A stretch of 58,362 nt of DNA from Rhodoplanes elegans (GCF_016653355.1 NZ_NHSK01000069.1:1-58362), one strand, 5' to 3'. Counted from the stretch's first letter, positions 15,521 through 25,955 are shown. Notes: generated by a model from the sequence alone, not told the origin. Made by a program: numbers and translations.

Positions 15521-16497
15521 GGCGCCGTGATCTTCTGGCCGGGGCTGCCGCGATGCTCGCGGCCGGACCGGTCGCCCCGGCGTGGGCTCAGGGCGAGCCC
15601 TGGCCGTCGCAGAACATCAAGCTGATCGTGCCGTTCCCGCCGGGGGCCGCCAACGACACGCTCGGCCGCGCCGTCGCCGATCAGCTCGGGCCGCGGCTCG
15701 GCAAGACCGTCGTGGTCGACAACCGCTCCGGTGCCGGCGGCTCGCTCGGCTCCACCACGGTCGCGCGCGCCGCGCCGGACGGCTACACGCTGCTGCTCGG
15801 CCATATCGGCACGCTCGCCGTCAATCCGGCGATCTATCCCAAGCTCGCCTACGACCCGGTGAAGGACTTTTCCCCGGTCGCGATGATCGCGGCGGTCACC
15901 AACGTGATGGTGGTGCATCCCTCGCAGCCGTTCCGCGACCTGCCGTCGCTCGTCGAGTTCGCCCGCAAGAACCCGAACAAGCTGCGCTACTGCTCGGCCG
16001 GCAACGGCAGCGCCGGCCACATCGTGATGCTCGCCTTCCTGCAGGCGACCGGGGTGCAGATGGAGCACGTGCCCTATCGCGGGCTGGCGCAGGGGCTGAC
16101 CGATCTGGTCGCCGGCGTGGTCGAGCTGACCATCGGCGGCGCTCCGACCGTGATGCCGCTCGTCCAGCAGGGGCTCCTGCGCGCCATCGGCGTGTCGAGC
16201 CCGAAGCGGATGACGACGCTGCCCGAGCTCGCGACCGTCGCCGAGACGGTGGCGCCCGGCTTCGACGTGCGGCCGTGGTACGGCATCGCGGCGCCGGCCG
16301 GCACGCCGCCCGAGATCGTCGGGCGGCTCAACACCGAGATCAACGCCATCCTGGACACGCCGGCGGTCAAGAAGCGGCTCGACCAGGAGGGCGCCGAGGC
16401 GACGCCGATGACGCCGGAGGCGTTCGGCAAGCTGATCCAGTCCGAGGTGGTGCGCTGGGGCGACCTGATCCGGGCCGCCGGCATCACGGTGCAATGA
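15517..16497 (+). CDS. TctC/Bug family periplasmic substrate-binding protein
   Basis: A 326-aa protein with an N-terminal signal ([17 protein letters not shown]) that looks Tat-like, cleaved near WAQGEPW. The Bug/TctC family pattern follows: [39 protein letters not shown] and DGYTLLLG, which together bind a carboxylate ligand. No TctA/TctB membrane genes are adjacent, so uptake must use a permease elsewhere, or the protein acts as a sensor component. Its position between a CoA-transferase and a CitE-type lyase suggests that it captures the substrate of the pathway. Confidence 0.93.
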   Translation: MRRRDLLAGAAAMLAAGPVAPAWAQGEPWPSQNIKLIVPFPPGAANDTLGRAVADQLGPRLGKTVVVDNRSGAGGSLGSTTVARAAPDGYTLLLGHIGTLAVNPAIYPKLAYDPVKDFSPVAMIAAVTNVMVVHPSQPFRDLPSLVEFARKNPNKLRYCSAGNGSAGHIVMLAFLQATGVQMEHVPYRGLAQGLTDLVAGVVELTIGGAPTVMPLVQQGLLRAIGVSSPKRMTTLPELATVAETVAPGFDVRPWYGIAAPAGTPPEIVGRLNTEINAILDTPAVKKRLDQEGAEATPMTPEAFGKLIQSEVVRWGDLIRAAGITVQ

Positions 16498-16546
16498 CGT
16501 GAGAGGAGGCGGGCGGCGCCGCGGCGCCGTCCGCCACGGAGGCTCG

Positions 16547-17416
16547 ATGTCGAAGTCCGGACGCGCCGCGCCGTGGCGCTCGCTGATGTATGTTCCCGCC
16601 AATGTGCGGCGCTTCGTCGAGAAGGCGCCGCAGGCCGGCGCCGACGCCGTGATCCTCGACCTCGAGGATTCGGTGCCGGCCGCCGCCAAGGATCTCGCCC
16701 GCGATGCGCTCGCCGACTCGGTCGCGGTCGTCCGGCAGGGGCCGTCGCAGGTTCTGGTGCGGATCAACCGGCCGTTGTCGCAGGCGGTGCGCGACGCCGA
16801 GGCGGCGGTCGCGGCCGGTGCCGACGGCATCGTGCTGACCAAGGCGATGGGGCCCGAGCACGTGACGCTGTTAGCGGAGCTGCTCGACGTCCTTGCGCCG
16901 GTACCGGACGGACAGCGCGGCATCGTCATCGTGCCGATCATCGAAACCGCCGAGGCGGTGCCGCTGATCGCCGCGATCGCCGCCGCCTCGCCGCGCGTCG
17001 CCGGCATGCTGTGCGGGGCCGAGGATCTGGCCGCCGAGCTCGGCTGCGCGCCGGACGACGAGACCGTGGCGATGATCAAGCGGCAGATGGTGATCGGCTG
17101 TTCCGCCGCCGGCGTGGCGCCGCTCGGCCTGCTCGGTACGGTCGCCGATTTCCGCGATCCGGAGGCGGTGCGCGCCGTCGCGCTCGCCTCGCGGCGCGCC
17201 GGCTTCACCGGGGCGACCTGCGTGCATCCGGCGATCGTGCCGGTGCTCAACGCCGCCTTTGCGCCGACCGACGCGGAGGTCGATCTCGCCCGGCGCCAGG
17301 TCGAGGCGGCCGAGGCGGCGGCGCGCGAGGGGCGGGGCTCCTTCGCGGTCGACGGCCGCATGGTCGACGAGCCGATTCTGCGCCGCGCCCGGCGCATTCT
17401 CGCGCAGGTGCGCTGA
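16547..17416 (+). CDS. CitE/HpcH-type acyl-CoA lyase (citramalyl/malyl-CoA lyase family)
   Basis: A 289-aa protein, start ATG 16547 behind GGAGG. It has the CitE family landmarks: [17 protein letters not shown] (about residues 10-26), [12 protein letters not shown] with the metal-binding acid, [19 protein letters not shown] and [10 protein letters not shown]. Length and motifs fit citramalyl-CoA, malyl-CoA or citryl-CoA lyases, which split a 3-hydroxy diacyl-CoA into acetyl-CoA and a keto acid. As last enzyme after CoA transfer and hydration, it would yield acetyl-CoA plus pyruvate (from citramalyl-CoA). It begins 49 bases after the TctC gene on the same strand. Confidence 0.9.
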   Translation: MSKSGRAAPWRSLMYVPANVRRFVEKAPQAGADAVILDLEDSVPAAAKDLARDALADSVAVVRQGPSQVLVRINRPLSQAVRDAEAAVAAGADGIVLTKAMGPEHVTLLAELLDVLAPVPDGQRGIVIVPIIETAEAVPLIAAIAAASPRVAGMLCGAEDLAAELGCAPDDETVAMIKRQMVIGCSAAGVAPLGLLGTVADFRDPEAVRAVALASRRAGFTGATCVHPAIVPVLNAAFAPTDAEVDLARRQVEAAEAAAREGRGSFAVDGRMVDEPILRRARRILAQVR

Positions 17417-17513
17417 GGTCCCCCGGTCGGGTGGCTTGCGCGGCGGGCGCAACGCGGTAGAGACCGGGGCCGCACGTCCGGCCCGGGCCGGGCGGCGCCA
17501 CCGGGAGCCGTCC

Positions 17514-19046
17514 ATGATCCTGCCTGCCCGCCTCTCGTCCCGCATTCTCGCTCTCGTCGCGCTGCTTCTCGCCGCGTGGCCCGCGCACGCCGCGAAAGTC
17601 ACCTTCGTGCTGGTCAACGACATCTACGAGATGGCCGACCAGCAGATGCAGGACGGCAAGACGCGGGGCGGCTTCGCCCGCCTCGCCGCGGTGGTGAAGG
17701 CGGAGCGCTCCAAGGCGGCGGCCGGCGGCGGAACCGTCATCGTCGCCCATGCGGGCGACACGCTGTCGCCCTCGCTGATGTCGGGGCTCGACCAGGGCGC
17801 CCACATCGTCACCCTCACCAACATGGTGGCGCCCGACATCTTCGTGCCCGGCAATCACGAGTTCGACTTCGGCAAGGCGGTGTTCCTGAAGCGCATGGGC
17901 GAGGCGCGCTTCCCGCTCTACGCCGCCAATCTGCGCGCCCCCGGCGACGCGACGGTGCCGGGATTCCAGGACCGCCGGATCGTCACGGTCGACGGGGTGA
18001 AGATCGGTCTCGTCGGGCTCACCTACGACGACACGCCGCGCGCCTCGAACCCCGAGGACCTCGTGTTTCGCGACTCGGTCGACACGCTGAAGGAGCAGGC
18101 GGCGGCGCTGCGCCGTGACGGTGCCGACTTCGTCGTCGCCGTCGTCCACGCCGATCGCGACCAGCAGCGCGCCATGCTGGCGACCGGCGTCGTCGACCTC
18201 GTGCTCGGCGGCCACAACCACGATCTGTTCATCAGCTACGACCAGAACGCCGCGCTGGTCGAGTCGAGCTACGAGGCGCTTTACGTGACGGCCGTCGACG
18301 TCGACGTGACGGTGACGACCACGTCCGAAGGTCGGCGCGCGATGGCGTGGTGGCCGCAGTTCCGCATCGTCGACACCGCGACCGTGACGCCCGATCCGCA
18401 GGTCGCCGCCGCCGTGAAGGGTTTCCAGGCCGAACTCGCCGCCGAAATGAACGTGCCGCTCGCCACCACGGCGGTCGAGTGGGACGCGCGCAGCGCGACG
18501 GTGCGGACCCGCGAGGCGGCGATCGGCAACGTCTTCGCCGATGCGGTGCGCACCACCATGAAGACCGACGCGGCGATCCTCAACGGTGGCGGCATCCGGT
18601 CCGGCCGGGTGTATCCGGCCGGCAGCGCGGTAACGCGCCGCGACGTGCTGGCCGAGCTGCCGTTCTCCAACCGCGTCGTGCCGGTCGAGATCGGCGGCAC
18701 CGAGCTGCGCGAGGCGATCGAGCATGGCCTCGCCAAGCTGCCCGACGCCTCCGGACGCTTCCCCCAGGTGTCCGGGCTCACGATCGAGGCGGACGTCTCG
18801 AAGCCGGTCGGCAGCCGTGTGATGTCGATCCTGGTCGATGGCAAGCCGCTCGACCCGCGGCGCACCTACACGGTCGCCGTCAACGACTTCATCGCCCGCG
18901 GCGGCGACGGCTACGCCATGGTGCGCGACGCCAAGCACCTCCTGCCGACCGACGACTCGCCGCTGCTCGCCAACGAGGTGATGGTCCATCTGCGCCGCCT
19001 CGGCACCGTGACGACCGGCGTCGAGGGGCGTATCAGGCTGAAGTGA
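17514..19046 (+). CDS. 5'-nucleotidase/metallophosphatase family protein (UshA-like)
   Basis: A 510-aa secreted enzyme, start ATG 17514 behind GGGAG, with a signal peptide ([20 protein letters not shown]). The N-terminal metallophosphatase domain lacks the usual D-x-H at the first strand ([10 protein letters not shown]) but has AHAGD (about residue 80), PGNHEFDFG (about 119), VVHADRDQQ and GGHNHD. The C-terminal 5'-nucleotidase domain (from about residue 325) has the substrate motifs LNGGGIRSG and [11 protein letters not shown]. It probably hydrolyses nucleotides or related phosphate esters in the periplasm. It is probably separate from the upstream lyase operon (98-base gap). Confidence 0.9.
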   Translation: MILPARLSSRILALVALLLAAWPAHAAKVTFVLVNDIYEMADQQMQDGKTRGGFARLAAVVKAERSKAAAGGGTVIVAHAGDTLSPSLMSGLDQGAHIVTLTNMVAPDIFVPGNHEFDFGKAVFLKRMGEARFPLYAANLRAPGDATVPGFQDRRIVTVDGVKIGLVGLTYDDTPRASNPEDLVFRDSVDTLKEQAAALRRDGADFVVAVVHADRDQQRAMLATGVVDLVLGGHNHDLFISYDQNAALVESSYEALYVTAVDVDVTVTTTSEGRRAMAWWPQFRIVDTATVTPDPQVAAAVKGFQAELAAEMNVPLATTAVEWDARSATVRTREAAIGNVFADAVRTTMKTDAAILNGGGIRSGRVYPAGSAVTRRDVLAELPFSNRVVPVEIGGTELREAIEHGLAKLPDASGRFPQVSGLTIEADVSKPVGSRVMSILVDGKPLDPRRTYTVAVNDFIARGGDGYAMVRDAKHLLPTDDSPLLANEVMVHLRRLGTVTTGVEGRIRLK

Positions 19047-19094
19047 TCAGGCGGGAGCGCCGGGCACGAAGCGGTGCCGTCAATTGCCACTTTT

Positions 19095-19119
19095 CCCCTC
19101 TCCCGCGAGGGGAGAGGGG
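19095..19119. repeat. Short ctctccc hairpin between convergent genes
   Basis: CCCCTCTCCC-GCGA-GGGGAGAGGGG forms a 10-bp stem with a four-base loop in the 86-base gap between the convergent 5'-nucleotidase and chemoreceptor genes. There is no U-tract on either strand. The sequence matches the terminal hairpin of the family seen at 3344-3497 and 36542-36688, so it is listed as a repeat, although it may help end both transcripts. Confidence 0.6.
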
Positions 19120-19132
19120 AAGGGCGGAACGG

Positions 19133-20851
19133 TCACGCCGCCTCGGGCTGGGCGGACCTCACCAGCGTCGCGATGCGCCCGTGCAGGGCGTCGATCTCGC
19201 GGGTCATGCCGGCCACCGCCTCGCGCACCTCGACCGAGGCGCGGCCGACCTGGTCGGCATCGCTCGACACCTGGGCGATGCGGGTGGCGACCGCGTGGGC
19301 GGCCTCGTTGGTCTGCTGGATGCTGCGGGCGATCTCGCGGGTCGCCGCGCCCTGCTCCTCCGCGGCTGCGGCGACCGCGCCCGTGATGCCGTCGACGCCG
19401 CGGATGCGCTCGCCGATCTCCTCGACGGCCTTGACGGCCGCCTCGGTCGCGGCGCGGATGTCCTGGACGTGGCGGTTGATGTCGTCGGTCGAGCGCGCCG
19501 TCTGGCCGGCCAGCGTCTTGACCTCGGAGGCGACCACGGCGAAGCCCTTGCCGGCCTCGCCGGCGCGCGCCGCCTCGATCGTCGCGTTGAGGGCGAGCAG
19601 GTTGGTCTGCTCGGCGACGTCGCTGATCACGTGCGACACCTCCGAGATGCGGGCGACCGCCTCCGACAGCGAGCGGATCTTCGCCTGCGCGTCGGCGCCG
19701 GCCGCGACGGCGTCGCGGGTCGCGGCGCCCGTGCGGGCGATCTGGTCGGTGATCTCCTGCACCGAGGAGGACAGCTCCTCGGCCGCGGCCGCGACCGCCT
19801 CGGCCGTCGTCTTGGCCTGATCGGCGAAGCTCGAGACGCCGCGCGCCGCCTCGCCGACTGCGACGGCCCGGTTCGCCATGCCGGCGGCCGTGCCGCCGAC
19901 GCTGCGCGACACCTGGCCGATGCCTTCGATCGCGTCGAGCGACTGGCGCTCGACATTGCGGGCCATATCGAGCACGGCGGCCCGCCGCGAGCGGTCGGCC
20001 GCTTCGCTCGCCGCCTGTTGCTCCTGCTTCAGCCGCTCGTTCTCCAGCGCGTTGTCCTTGAACACCTGCACGGCCTTCGCCATGGTGCCGATCTCGTCGC
20101 CGCGGCCGATGCCCGGGACGGTCGTGGTCAGCACGCCGCGCGCCAGCGCCGTCATGGCCGCCGTCATGTCGAGGATCGGCTTCACGATGCCGAAGCGGGC
20201 GGCGAGAAATCCGAGCACCAGGGCGGCGCCGATGCCGGCGCCGGCGATCCCGAGAATGGTCCGGGTACCCGCCGTGTAGGTCGCCTGCGCGGCCTCCGAG
20301 AGGCGCAGCTTCAGCTTCTCCAACTCGCCGAAATAGACCCGGGTGCGGTTGCGGGCGTGGCCCTGCGCATCGCGGCTCTTCGCCGCCAGCGCCAGCAGCT
20401 CGGTGTGCTGCTCCGCCGTCACCGTCGCGCCGAGCGTCCCGGCGAAGCCGACGAGGGCGGCCGAGGCGCGCCGCAGCGTCTCGATGAGCGGTCCCTGCTC
20501 GGCGAGATAGCGCCGGTCGTCGTCGCTCGCCGCCATCCGGGCCAGCAGGGCGATGCGCTCGTCGACGAGCTTCCACTCGGCGCGGAGCTGCTCGGTCGCG
20601 TCCTTGATCACGGCCGGGCGCGGGTCGGCGACCAGCATCGCCTCGGCCCGTCCGATCGCCGTGAACGCGGTGTTGAGGCGCGAGCCCAGCACCGCCTTGT
20701 CGCCGGCGACGTCGGTCGCTCGTGCGGCGTTCCGCAGCTCCGACATGGCGTCGACGGCGACCACCACGACGGCGGCCGCGGCGATCGCGAGCAGGCCGAT
20801 CAGGCCGATGATCTTGGTGAGGATGCGAATGCGCGACAGCAGGGCGGACAC
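19133..20851 (-). CDS. Methyl-accepting chemotaxis protein
   Basis: A 572-aa chemoreceptor: TM1 ([21 protein letters not shown], about residues 11-31; quoted part [19 protein letters not shown]), a periplasmic four-helix-bundle-type sensor to about residue 188, TM2 ([20 protein letters not shown]), HAMP-like segment ([19 protein letters not shown]) and a signalling domain whose tip reads [20 protein letters not shown]. No C-terminal CheR-tethering pentapeptide is present (end AQPEAA). It is an orphan receptor, over 30 kb from the che operon in this window. Its ligand is unknown. Confidence 0.95.
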   Translation of the reverse strand: MSALLSRIRILTKIIGLIGLLAIAAAAVVVVAVDAMSELRNAARATDVAGDKAVLGSRLNTAFTAIGRAEAMLVADPRPAVIKDATEQLRAEWKLVDERIALLARMAASDDDRRYLAEQGPLIETLRRASAALVGFAGTLGATVTAEQHTELLALAAKSRDAQGHARNRTRVYFGELEKLKLRLSEAAQATYTAGTRTILGIAGAGIGAALVLGFLAARFGIVKPILDMTAAMTALARGVLTTTVPGIGRGDEIGTMAKAVQVFKDNALENERLKQEQQAASEAADRSRRAAVLDMARNVERQSLDAIEGIGQVSRSVGGTAAGMANRAVAVGEAARGVSSFADQAKTTAEAVAAAAEELSSSVQEITDQIARTGAATRDAVAAGADAQAKIRSLSEAVARISEVSHVISDVAEQTNLLALNATIEAARAGEAGKGFAVVASEVKTLAGQTARSTDDINRHVQDIRAATEAAVKAVEEIGERIRGVDGITGAVAAAAEEQGAATREIARSIQQTNEAAHAVATRIAQVSSDADQVGRASVEVREAVAGMTREIDALHGRIATLVRSAQPEAA

Positions 20852-21080
20852 GGCGCAGCTCCGAGGTCAGTGGCCGGTGATCGACGGAGCGTTGCATGAA
20901 AACAATGCCACGAGGTAAATAACTGTATAATGATATCCTATAAGCAGAAGCGAGGTCGGTTATGTCATAAGGTCGATTTCTAGCCTCGTCTTGCGAGAGC
21001 TTCCGAATTGTACCGGTGTCACGGGGGATCGGCAGTATAGACGGTTCGGGCAGGGCAAGGGTCGGGATCGGGAGGAACGA
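20852..21080. other. AT-rich divergent promoter region
   Basis: The 229 bases between the chemoreceptor and the small membrane protein contain a local AT-rich patch (20895-20960) with TATAAT at 20926-20931 on the plus strand. No -35 hexamer at a good distance is obvious. The patch marks the promoters of one or both genes. Confidence 0.4.
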
Positions 21081-21338
21081 ATGGAGACTTGGCCGATTGG
21101 GCTGTTCCACTGGGTCGTCGACGGGGCGATCCTGGCCGCCGCTGTCTGGTATCTCGGTTGGGGGCGCAGGCAGGACGCGGCGCGCCTCGCGCGCCTGCGC
21201 GCGCCGGGAGCGCCGGCCGCTCCGACGACGCCGCTTGCGGGCTCCGGGGCCGGACCGCGGCCGGAGCGGCCGGTCGTCAGGCGTGGTCGTGACGGGTCCG
21301 CTGGAAGTCGAGGACCTGCTCGGCGGTCGCCCGCTTGA
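21081..21338 (+). CDS. Small single-pass membrane protein (85 aa, hypothetical)
   Basis: The ATG at 21081 follows a good ribosome site (GGAGGAACGA). The product has one hydrophobic segment (WVVDGAILAAAVWYLGW, residues 11-27), a basic stretch (GRRQDAARLARLRA), and a Pro/Ala/Arg-rich tail. No family is recognised. The last 62 bases overlap the end of the convergent DUF2336 gene. The N-terminal 45 residues look coding; the tail looks like low-complexity read-through. Confidence 0.45.
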   Translation: METWPIGLFHWVVDGAILAAAVWYLGWGRRQDAARLARLRAPGAPAAPTTPLAGSGAGPRPERPVVRRGRDGSAGSRGPARRSPA

Positions 21339-22371
21339 TGCGGTCGAAGCTCGACTTCAGGAGATCGAGGTCCTGGTCGTGCCCGCCAGGGCCGGCATCG
21401 TCGCCGTGCCGCATCTGCAGGATGCTGCGGGTGGTGGTCCAGCCGAAGCCGAGGGCCTTCGCCATGAACAGGAGCGACTCGGCGCGGTTCTGCAGCAGGA
21501 TGCGCTCGACGGTGGGCAGCGGCAGGTCGGCGAGGCGCGCCAGTGCCGCCGTCGTGTGCTCGAACTTGCCGGCGTTGGCGAAGCGCCGGACAGCCGTCTC
21601 GGTCAGGCCTCCGGCCTTCTCGAGCGCCGCGACCTCGGCGGTAGCCGCCGCGTAGTCGGTCGATTCGGCGGCCGTGCGGGCCGCGATCGCGTGGGTGACG
21701 CGCGCCACGATGCTGCGGATGTCGCCGGGCGGCTCGGCGTGGCCGTCCTGGAGCTGGGTCCGCACTGCGTCGGACGCCTTCGCCAGCAGCCGGACGAAAT
21801 GGTGCCGCGGCAGATCGGACCGTCGGCCGACCCGGGTCGCCAGCACGTCGTCGCCGTCGGCGCGCTCCACCAGCGCCTCGAATCCTTCCTCTGAGAACCG
21901 CGAGCCGGCGTTGTCGGCGACGCTGCGCACCACCATGTCGCTGCCGCGCGTCACCAGCACGTCGGTGATCGGCTCGCTCACCACGGGGCGCTTGGTGATC
22001 GCCAGGAGATGCACCTGGCTGCCGGCGCGGGCGCAGGCGACGAGGTCGGCCTCGTCGAGGCTGTCGGCGTGGATCAGCATCGGGGCGGCGACGGCCGGCG
22101 CCGCGTCGAGGGCCAGGCTGCGGGCGACCCGGGGCGGCGATACCGCCGCGCCGGCGAGCCGGCGGGCGAGCTCGCGCTTGGCGCTCTCCTCGATGTCGAC
22201 CAGGAGGCGGCCGAGCACGTCGTCGAACACCGCGACCTGCTCGTTCGTGTACTGCACGGCGCCGTCGAGAAACAGATCCGTGACCCGCAGCAGGAGCCGG
22301 GCCCGGTCGGCCGCCGTGCCGGTCGTCAGGGTTTCGTCCAGCTCGTCGATCAGGCGCGACGACTCGGCCAT
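21277..22371 (-). CDS. DUF2336 family protein
   Basis: A 364-aa soluble protein starting at ATG 22371 (MAESSRLIDELDETL); a TTG start 11 codons upstream is possible. The DUF2336 pattern of alphaproteobacteria is clear: helical repeats with LLLRVTDLFLDGAVQYTNEQ, VFDDVLGRLLVDIEESAKRELA, and a C-terminal part with LARLADLPLPTVERIL. The family looks HEAT-like and has been linked to cell-cycle or PHB-related functions only loosely; function is unknown. No neighbours on this strand share its transcript. Confidence 0.88.
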   Translation of the reverse strand: MAESSRLIDELDETLTTGTAADRARLLLRVTDLFLDGAVQYTNEQVAVFDDVLGRLLVDIEESAKRELARRLAGAAVSPPRVARSLALDAAPAVAAPMLIHADSLDEADLVACARAGSQVHLLAITKRPVVSEPITDVLVTRGSDMVVRSVADNAGSRFSEEGFEALVERADGDDVLATRVGRRSDLPRHHFVRLLAKASDAVRTQLQDGHAEPPGDIRSIVARVTHAIAARTAAESTDYAAATAEVAALEKAGGLTETAVRRFANAGKFEHTTAALARLADLPLPTVERILLQNRAESLLFMAKALGFGWTTTRSILQMRHGDDAGPGGHDQDLDLLKSSFDRIKRATAEQVLDFQRTRHDHA

Positions 22372-22767
22372 GTTGTCCACACGCCTTTCGACGAATGCGC
22401 GCAACCCGGCCGGGTGCGCGGCGACGCGCTCCGGCGGGCGCGACGCCGCGACGGCGTTCCGCTCCTCCCGGAGGCCAGATCACACGTGATGGTACTGGAC
22501 GTGATTTGAGCATCCGTTAACGCGCATTCGAAGGCATCGCCGCCGAACTGCGGCGAGAGCGGGCATCGTGATCAGTTTCGCGGCGGCGGACCTGCCGGGA
22601 CGCGAGCCGCGAACGTAGTTCCACCCATGATCGCGCGCGGCCGGCGCATGGGAGATATTCGAACGGCACCAGTAAGTTGTTCGTCGGATGGTTGAGCCAG
22701 GAGGGCGCGTATAAGTCGGCGGCGGCTGAATGAAGAACCGTGAACCCCCAACGACGAACGGAACGTC
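22372..22767. other. Intergenic region upstream of the CoA-transferase gene
   Basis: This 396-base divergent region holds ATCAC-AC-GTGAT (22479-22490) and CGTTAACG (22515-22522) as short dyads, and a TATAAG near 22710. It must contain promoters for both the DUF2336 gene and the CoA-transferase. No RNA gene was recognised. Confidence 0.35.
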
Positions 22768-24291
22768 ATGTCCAACGCCGCCCGTATTCTGAATCCCGCC
22801 CTCCGCTCGAAGATCATGTCGGCTGACGAGGCCGCAGCGCTCATCACGCCCGGCGCGAACGTGGGCATGAGCGGCTTCACGGGCGCCGGCTACCCAAAGG
22901 CCGTGCCGCTCGCGCTGGCGAACCGCATCGACGCGGCGCACGCTCGCGGCGAGCCGTTCCGGATCGGCGTGTGGACCGGCGCCTCGACGGCGCCCGAGCT
23001 CGACGGCGCCCTCGCCAAGGTCAACGGCTTCGCGATGCGGCTGCCCTACCAGTCCGATCCGAACTGCCGCAAGCAGATCAACTCCGGAGAGATGGAGTAC
23101 ACCGACATCCATCTCTCCCACGTCGCCCAGTACGCCTGGTTCGGCTTCCTCGGACACCTCGACGTGGCCGTGGTCGAGGTCGCGGCGGTGCTGGAGGACG
23201 GCCGGCTTCTGCCGGCCAACTCGATCGGCAACAACAAGACGTGGCTCGACCAGGCCGACAAGGTGATCCTCGAGGTGAACTCGTGGGTCAATGCCGGCCT
23301 CGACGGCATGCACGACATCTACTACGGGACCCGCCGTCCGCCGGACCGCCGTCCGGTGCCGATCAACAATCCGGGCGACCGCATCGGCGACCGCTACTAC
23401 ACGATCGACCCGAGCAAGATCGTCGCCGTGGTCGAGACCGACAGCCGCGACCGCAACAGCCCGTTCACGCCGCCCGACGCCAACTCGAAGCTGATCGCCG
23501 GCCACATCCTCGACTTCCTCGCCCACGAGGTGCGGCGCGGCCGCCTGCCGCGCAACATGCTGCCGCTGCAGTCCGGCGTCGGCAATGTCGCCAACGCCGT
23601 GCTGGGCGGCCTGATCGAGGGACCGTTCGAGGACCTGACGGCGTACACCGAGGTGCTGCAGGACGGCATGCTCGACCTGATCAAGGCCGGCAAGATGCGG
23701 TTCGCCTCGGCGACCGCCGTGTCGCTCAGCCCCGACGCCGCGCTCGCCTTCAACAACGACGCCCAGGAGATGAAGAAGAGCGTCATCCTGCGCCCGCAGG
23801 AGATCTCCAACCATCCGGAGGTGATCCGGCGGCTCGGCATCATCGCCATGAACGGGCTGATCGAGGCCGACATCTACGGCAACGTCAACTCGACCCACAT
23901 CGGCGGCACCGCGATCATGAACGGCATCGGCGGCTCGGGCGACTTCGCCCGCAACGCCTTCCTGTCGATCTTCATGACGCCGTCGACCGCCAAGAACGGC
24001 GCGATCTCGTGCATCGTCCCGATGGTCACGCATGTCGACCACACCGAGCACGACGTCCACGTGGTCGTCACCGAGCAGGGGCTCGCCGATCTGCGCGGCC
24101 TGTCGCCCAAGCAGCGCGCCAAGGTGATCATCGAGAACTGCGCGCATCCGGACTACAAGCCGGCGCTGCGCGAGTACTTCACCCGCGCGCTGGAAGAATC
24201 GCCCGGCCGCCACACGCCGCATCTGCTCGACGAGGCGTTCCGCTTCCTGCCCGAGTGGAAGGCCCAGCAGGCGAGCCGCGCGGCGGAGTAG
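22768..24291 (+). CDS. Succinyl-CoA:acetate CoA-transferase / acetyl-CoA hydrolase family
   Basis: A 507-aa class I CoA-transferase. It begins with the family pattern LRSKIMSADEAAALITPG and GMSGFTGAGYPKAVPLALA. The oxyanion and active-site region reads LQSGVGNVANAVLGGL then EDLTAYTEVLQDGMLDL, where the Glu of YTEV is the catalytic glutamate of AarC/Ach1-type enzymes. IGGTAIMNGIGGSGDFARNA and VDHTEHDVHVVVTEQG complete the signature. It exchanges CoA between succinate, acetate and perhaps propionate. It could supply the CoA donor balance for acetate use, and is a single-gene unit. Confidence 0.93.
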   Translation: MSNAARILNPALRSKIMSADEAAALITPGANVGMSGFTGAGYPKAVPLALANRIDAAHARGEPFRIGVWTGASTAPELDGALAKVNGFAMRLPYQSDPNCRKQINSGEMEYTDIHLSHVAQYAWFGFLGHLDVAVVEVAAVLEDGRLLPANSIGNNKTWLDQADKVILEVNSWVNAGLDGMHDIYYGTRRPPDRRPVPINNPGDRIGDRYYTIDPSKIVAVVETDSRDRNSPFTPPDANSKLIAGHILDFLAHEVRRGRLPRNMLPLQSGVGNVANAVLGGLIEGPFEDLTAYTEVLQDGMLDLIKAGKMRFASATAVSLSPDAALAFNNDAQEMKKSVILRPQEISNHPEVIRRLGIIAMNGLIEADIYGNVNSTHIGGTAIMNGIGGSGDFARNAFLSIFMTPSTAKNGAISCIVPMVTHVDHTEHDVHVVVTEQGLADLRGLSPKQRAKVIIENCAHPDYKPALREYFTRALEESPGRHTPHLLDEAFRFLPEWKAQQASRAAE

Positions 24292-24325
24292 GGCGTCGCG
24301 AGACGATCAGCTTTTAGGAACACAC

Positions 24326-24351
24326 GGGGCGGCGCACCGGTGCGTCGCCCC
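24326..24351 (+). terminator. Hairpin after the CoA-transferase gene
   Basis: GGGGCG-G-CGCAC-CG-GTGCG-T-CGCCCC folds into a stem of about 12 pairs (one G.U) 35 bases after the stop codon. It lacks a following U-tract, so it may end transcription only with help or simply protect the mRNA end. Confidence 0.45.
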
Positions 24352-24356
24352 GCGAC

Positions 24357-24510
24357 CCGAATACTCCTCCGCCCTCACACTGAGGAGGCCGCGCAGCGGC
24401 CGTCTCGAAGTGCGAGGGCGGCCTCCGCTTGCGGCCTCATGGTTCGAGACGCGGCCTTTCGGCCGCTCCTCACCATGAGGGTCGATCGATGCGATCGTGC
24501 GCCGCCCTCA
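24357..24510. repeat. Nested palindromic repeat, family D
   Basis: Several interlocked inverted repeats lie here: GCCCTCACACTGAGGAGGCCGC with its partners GTGCGAGGGC and GCGGCCTC, then GGCCGC-GCA-GCGGCC, GGCCTCCGC-TTGC-GGCC and CCTCATGGTTCGAGACGC ... CTCACCATGAGGG. Such mosaic elements are common between genes of Bradyrhizobium relatives. It separates the CoA-transferase from the convergent ABC transporter operon. Confidence 0.65.
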
Positions 24511-25308
24511 CTCGTGCAGCGACGACAGGAACTGCTTCAGCTCCGCCGTCTGCGGGGCGCCGAAGATGGCGTCGGGCGGGCCGGATTCGTGCACGCGGCC
24601 CTGATGCATGAAGATCACCCGGTCGGCGACCTTTCGCGCGAAGCCCATCTCGTGGGTCACCATCAGCAGCGTCATTCCCTCGTCGGCGAGGCTTTCGACG
24701 ACGCGCAGCACCTCGCCGACCAGCTCCGGGTCGAGCGCGCTGGTGATCTCGTCGCACAGCATCACGGCCGGATCCATGGCGAGCGCCCGGGCGATGGCGA
24801 CGCGCTGCTGCTGGCCGCCGGAGAGCTGATCCGGCATCGCGTCGAACTTCTCCGCGAGCCCGACGCGGGCGAGCAGCGCCCGGGCGCGCGCCTCGTTCTC
24901 GACGGGCTTGCGCTTCTTCACCAGCCGCGGCGCCAGCATCACGTTGCCGCCGACGGTGAGGTGCGGGAACAGGTTGAAGCTCTGGAAGATCATGCCGACG
25001 CGCTGGCGCAGCTCGCGCATCGCCTGGGCGCTGTCGTGCAGCAGCGGCTTGCCGTCGACCGTGAGCGAGCCTTCCTGGAACACCTCGAGCCCGTTGATGC
25101 AGCGGAGCAGGGTGCTCTTGCCGGAGCCGCTCTTGCCGATGACCGCGACGACCTCGCCGCGCATCACGTCGAGGTCGATGCCCTTGAGCACCTCGTGGGC
25201 GCCGAACGATTTGCGCAGCGCCGTGATGCGGACGATCGGGGCGCCGACTTCGGTGTGCGGGGTGGCGAGGGCGGCGTCTTCGGCGGGAGTGTCAGTGACG
25301 GCCGGCAT
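24508..25308 (-). CDS. Polar amino-acid ABC transporter ATP-binding protein
   Basis: A 266-aa ATPase of the GlnQ/HisP type. Walker A is [11 protein letters not shown] (about residues 58-68), the Q-loop is [12 protein letters not shown], the signature is [15 protein letters not shown], Walker B is [14 protein letters not shown] (with the usual PE-A family variation TSALDPE), and the switch His is in THEMGF. A 25-residue N-terminal extension is Ala/Thr-rich. It overlaps the second permease gene by 17 bases and is the last gene of a four-gene operon. Confidence 0.96.
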   Translation of the reverse strand: MPAVTDTPAEDAALATPHTEVGAPIVRITALRKSFGAHEVLKGIDLDVMRGEVVAVIGKSGSGKSTLLRCINGLEVFQEGSLTVDGKPLLHDSAQAMRELRQRVGMIFQSFNLFPHLTVGGNVMLAPRLVKKRKPVENEARARALLARVGLAEKFDAMPDQLSGGQQQRVAIARALAMDPAVMLCDEITSALDPELVGEVLRVVESLADEGMTLLMVTHEMGFARKVADRVIFMHQGRVHESGPPDAIFGAPQTAELKQFLSSLHE

Positions 25309-25945
25309 GGAGCTTCCTTTCGAGCGAGCCGGCGCACAGGCTGATCGGGAAGCACAGCGCGAAATAGATCAGCGCCACGCAGCCGTAGACCAGCAGCGGC
25401 TCGTAGGTGACGTTGGCGATCATTCCGCCCGCCTTGGTGAGCTCGACGAAGCCGATCACCGAGGCGAGCGCGGTTCCCTTGACGACCTGCACCAGGAAGC
25501 CGACCGTCGGCGGCACGGCGATGCGCAGCGCCTGCGGCAGCACGACATGGACGAGCTGCTGGCCGAAGCCGAGCGCGAGGCTCGCCGAAGCCTCCCACTG
25601 GCCGCGCGGGATCGCCTCGACGCAGCCGCGCCAGATCTCGGTCAGATAGGCCGACGCATAGAGGGTCAGCGCGGCGCAGGCCGCCACCCAGGGCGAGGTC
25701 TCGATGCCGAACAGCGCGATGCCGAAATACAGCAGAAAGAGCTGCATCAAGAGCGGGGTGCCCTGGAAGAGCTGCACATAGGCGGCGATTGCCACCTCGA
25801 CGAGCCGGTTGCGGCCGAGCCGCAGCACCAGAAGCGCGAGCCCGACGACGCCGCCGCCGACGAAGGCGATCAGCGACAGCACCACGGTCCAGCGCGCCGC
25901 GAGCAGCAGGTTGCGCAGGATGTCCCAGAGGGTGAACTCGACCAC
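25292..25945 (-). CDS. Polar amino-acid ABC transporter permease (second)
   Basis: A 217-aa inner-membrane protein with five helices and the HisMQ-type pattern: [20 protein letters not shown] near residue 55 and the EAA loop [17 protein letters not shown]. It starts 10 bases after the first permease gene and overlaps the ATPase gene. The two permeases would form a heterodimeric channel. Confidence 0.96.
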   Translation of the reverse strand: MVEFTLWDILRNLLLAARWTVVLSLIAFVGGGVVGLALLVLRLGRNRLVEVAIAAYVQLFQGTPLLMQLFLLYFGIALFGIETSPWVAACAALTLYASAYLTEIWRGCVEAIPRGQWEASASLALGFGQQLVHVVLPQALRIAVPPTVGFLVQVVKGTALASVIGFVELTKAGGMIANVTYEPLLVYGCVALIYFALCFPISLCAGSLERKLHAGRH

Positions 25946-25955
25946 GGGTCTCTCC

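Noticed and set aside
19095-19119. Strong hairpin considered as a bidirectional intrinsic terminator
   Set aside because: Neither strand has a U-tract after the stem and the sequence belongs to a dispersed repeat family, so it is listed as a repeat.
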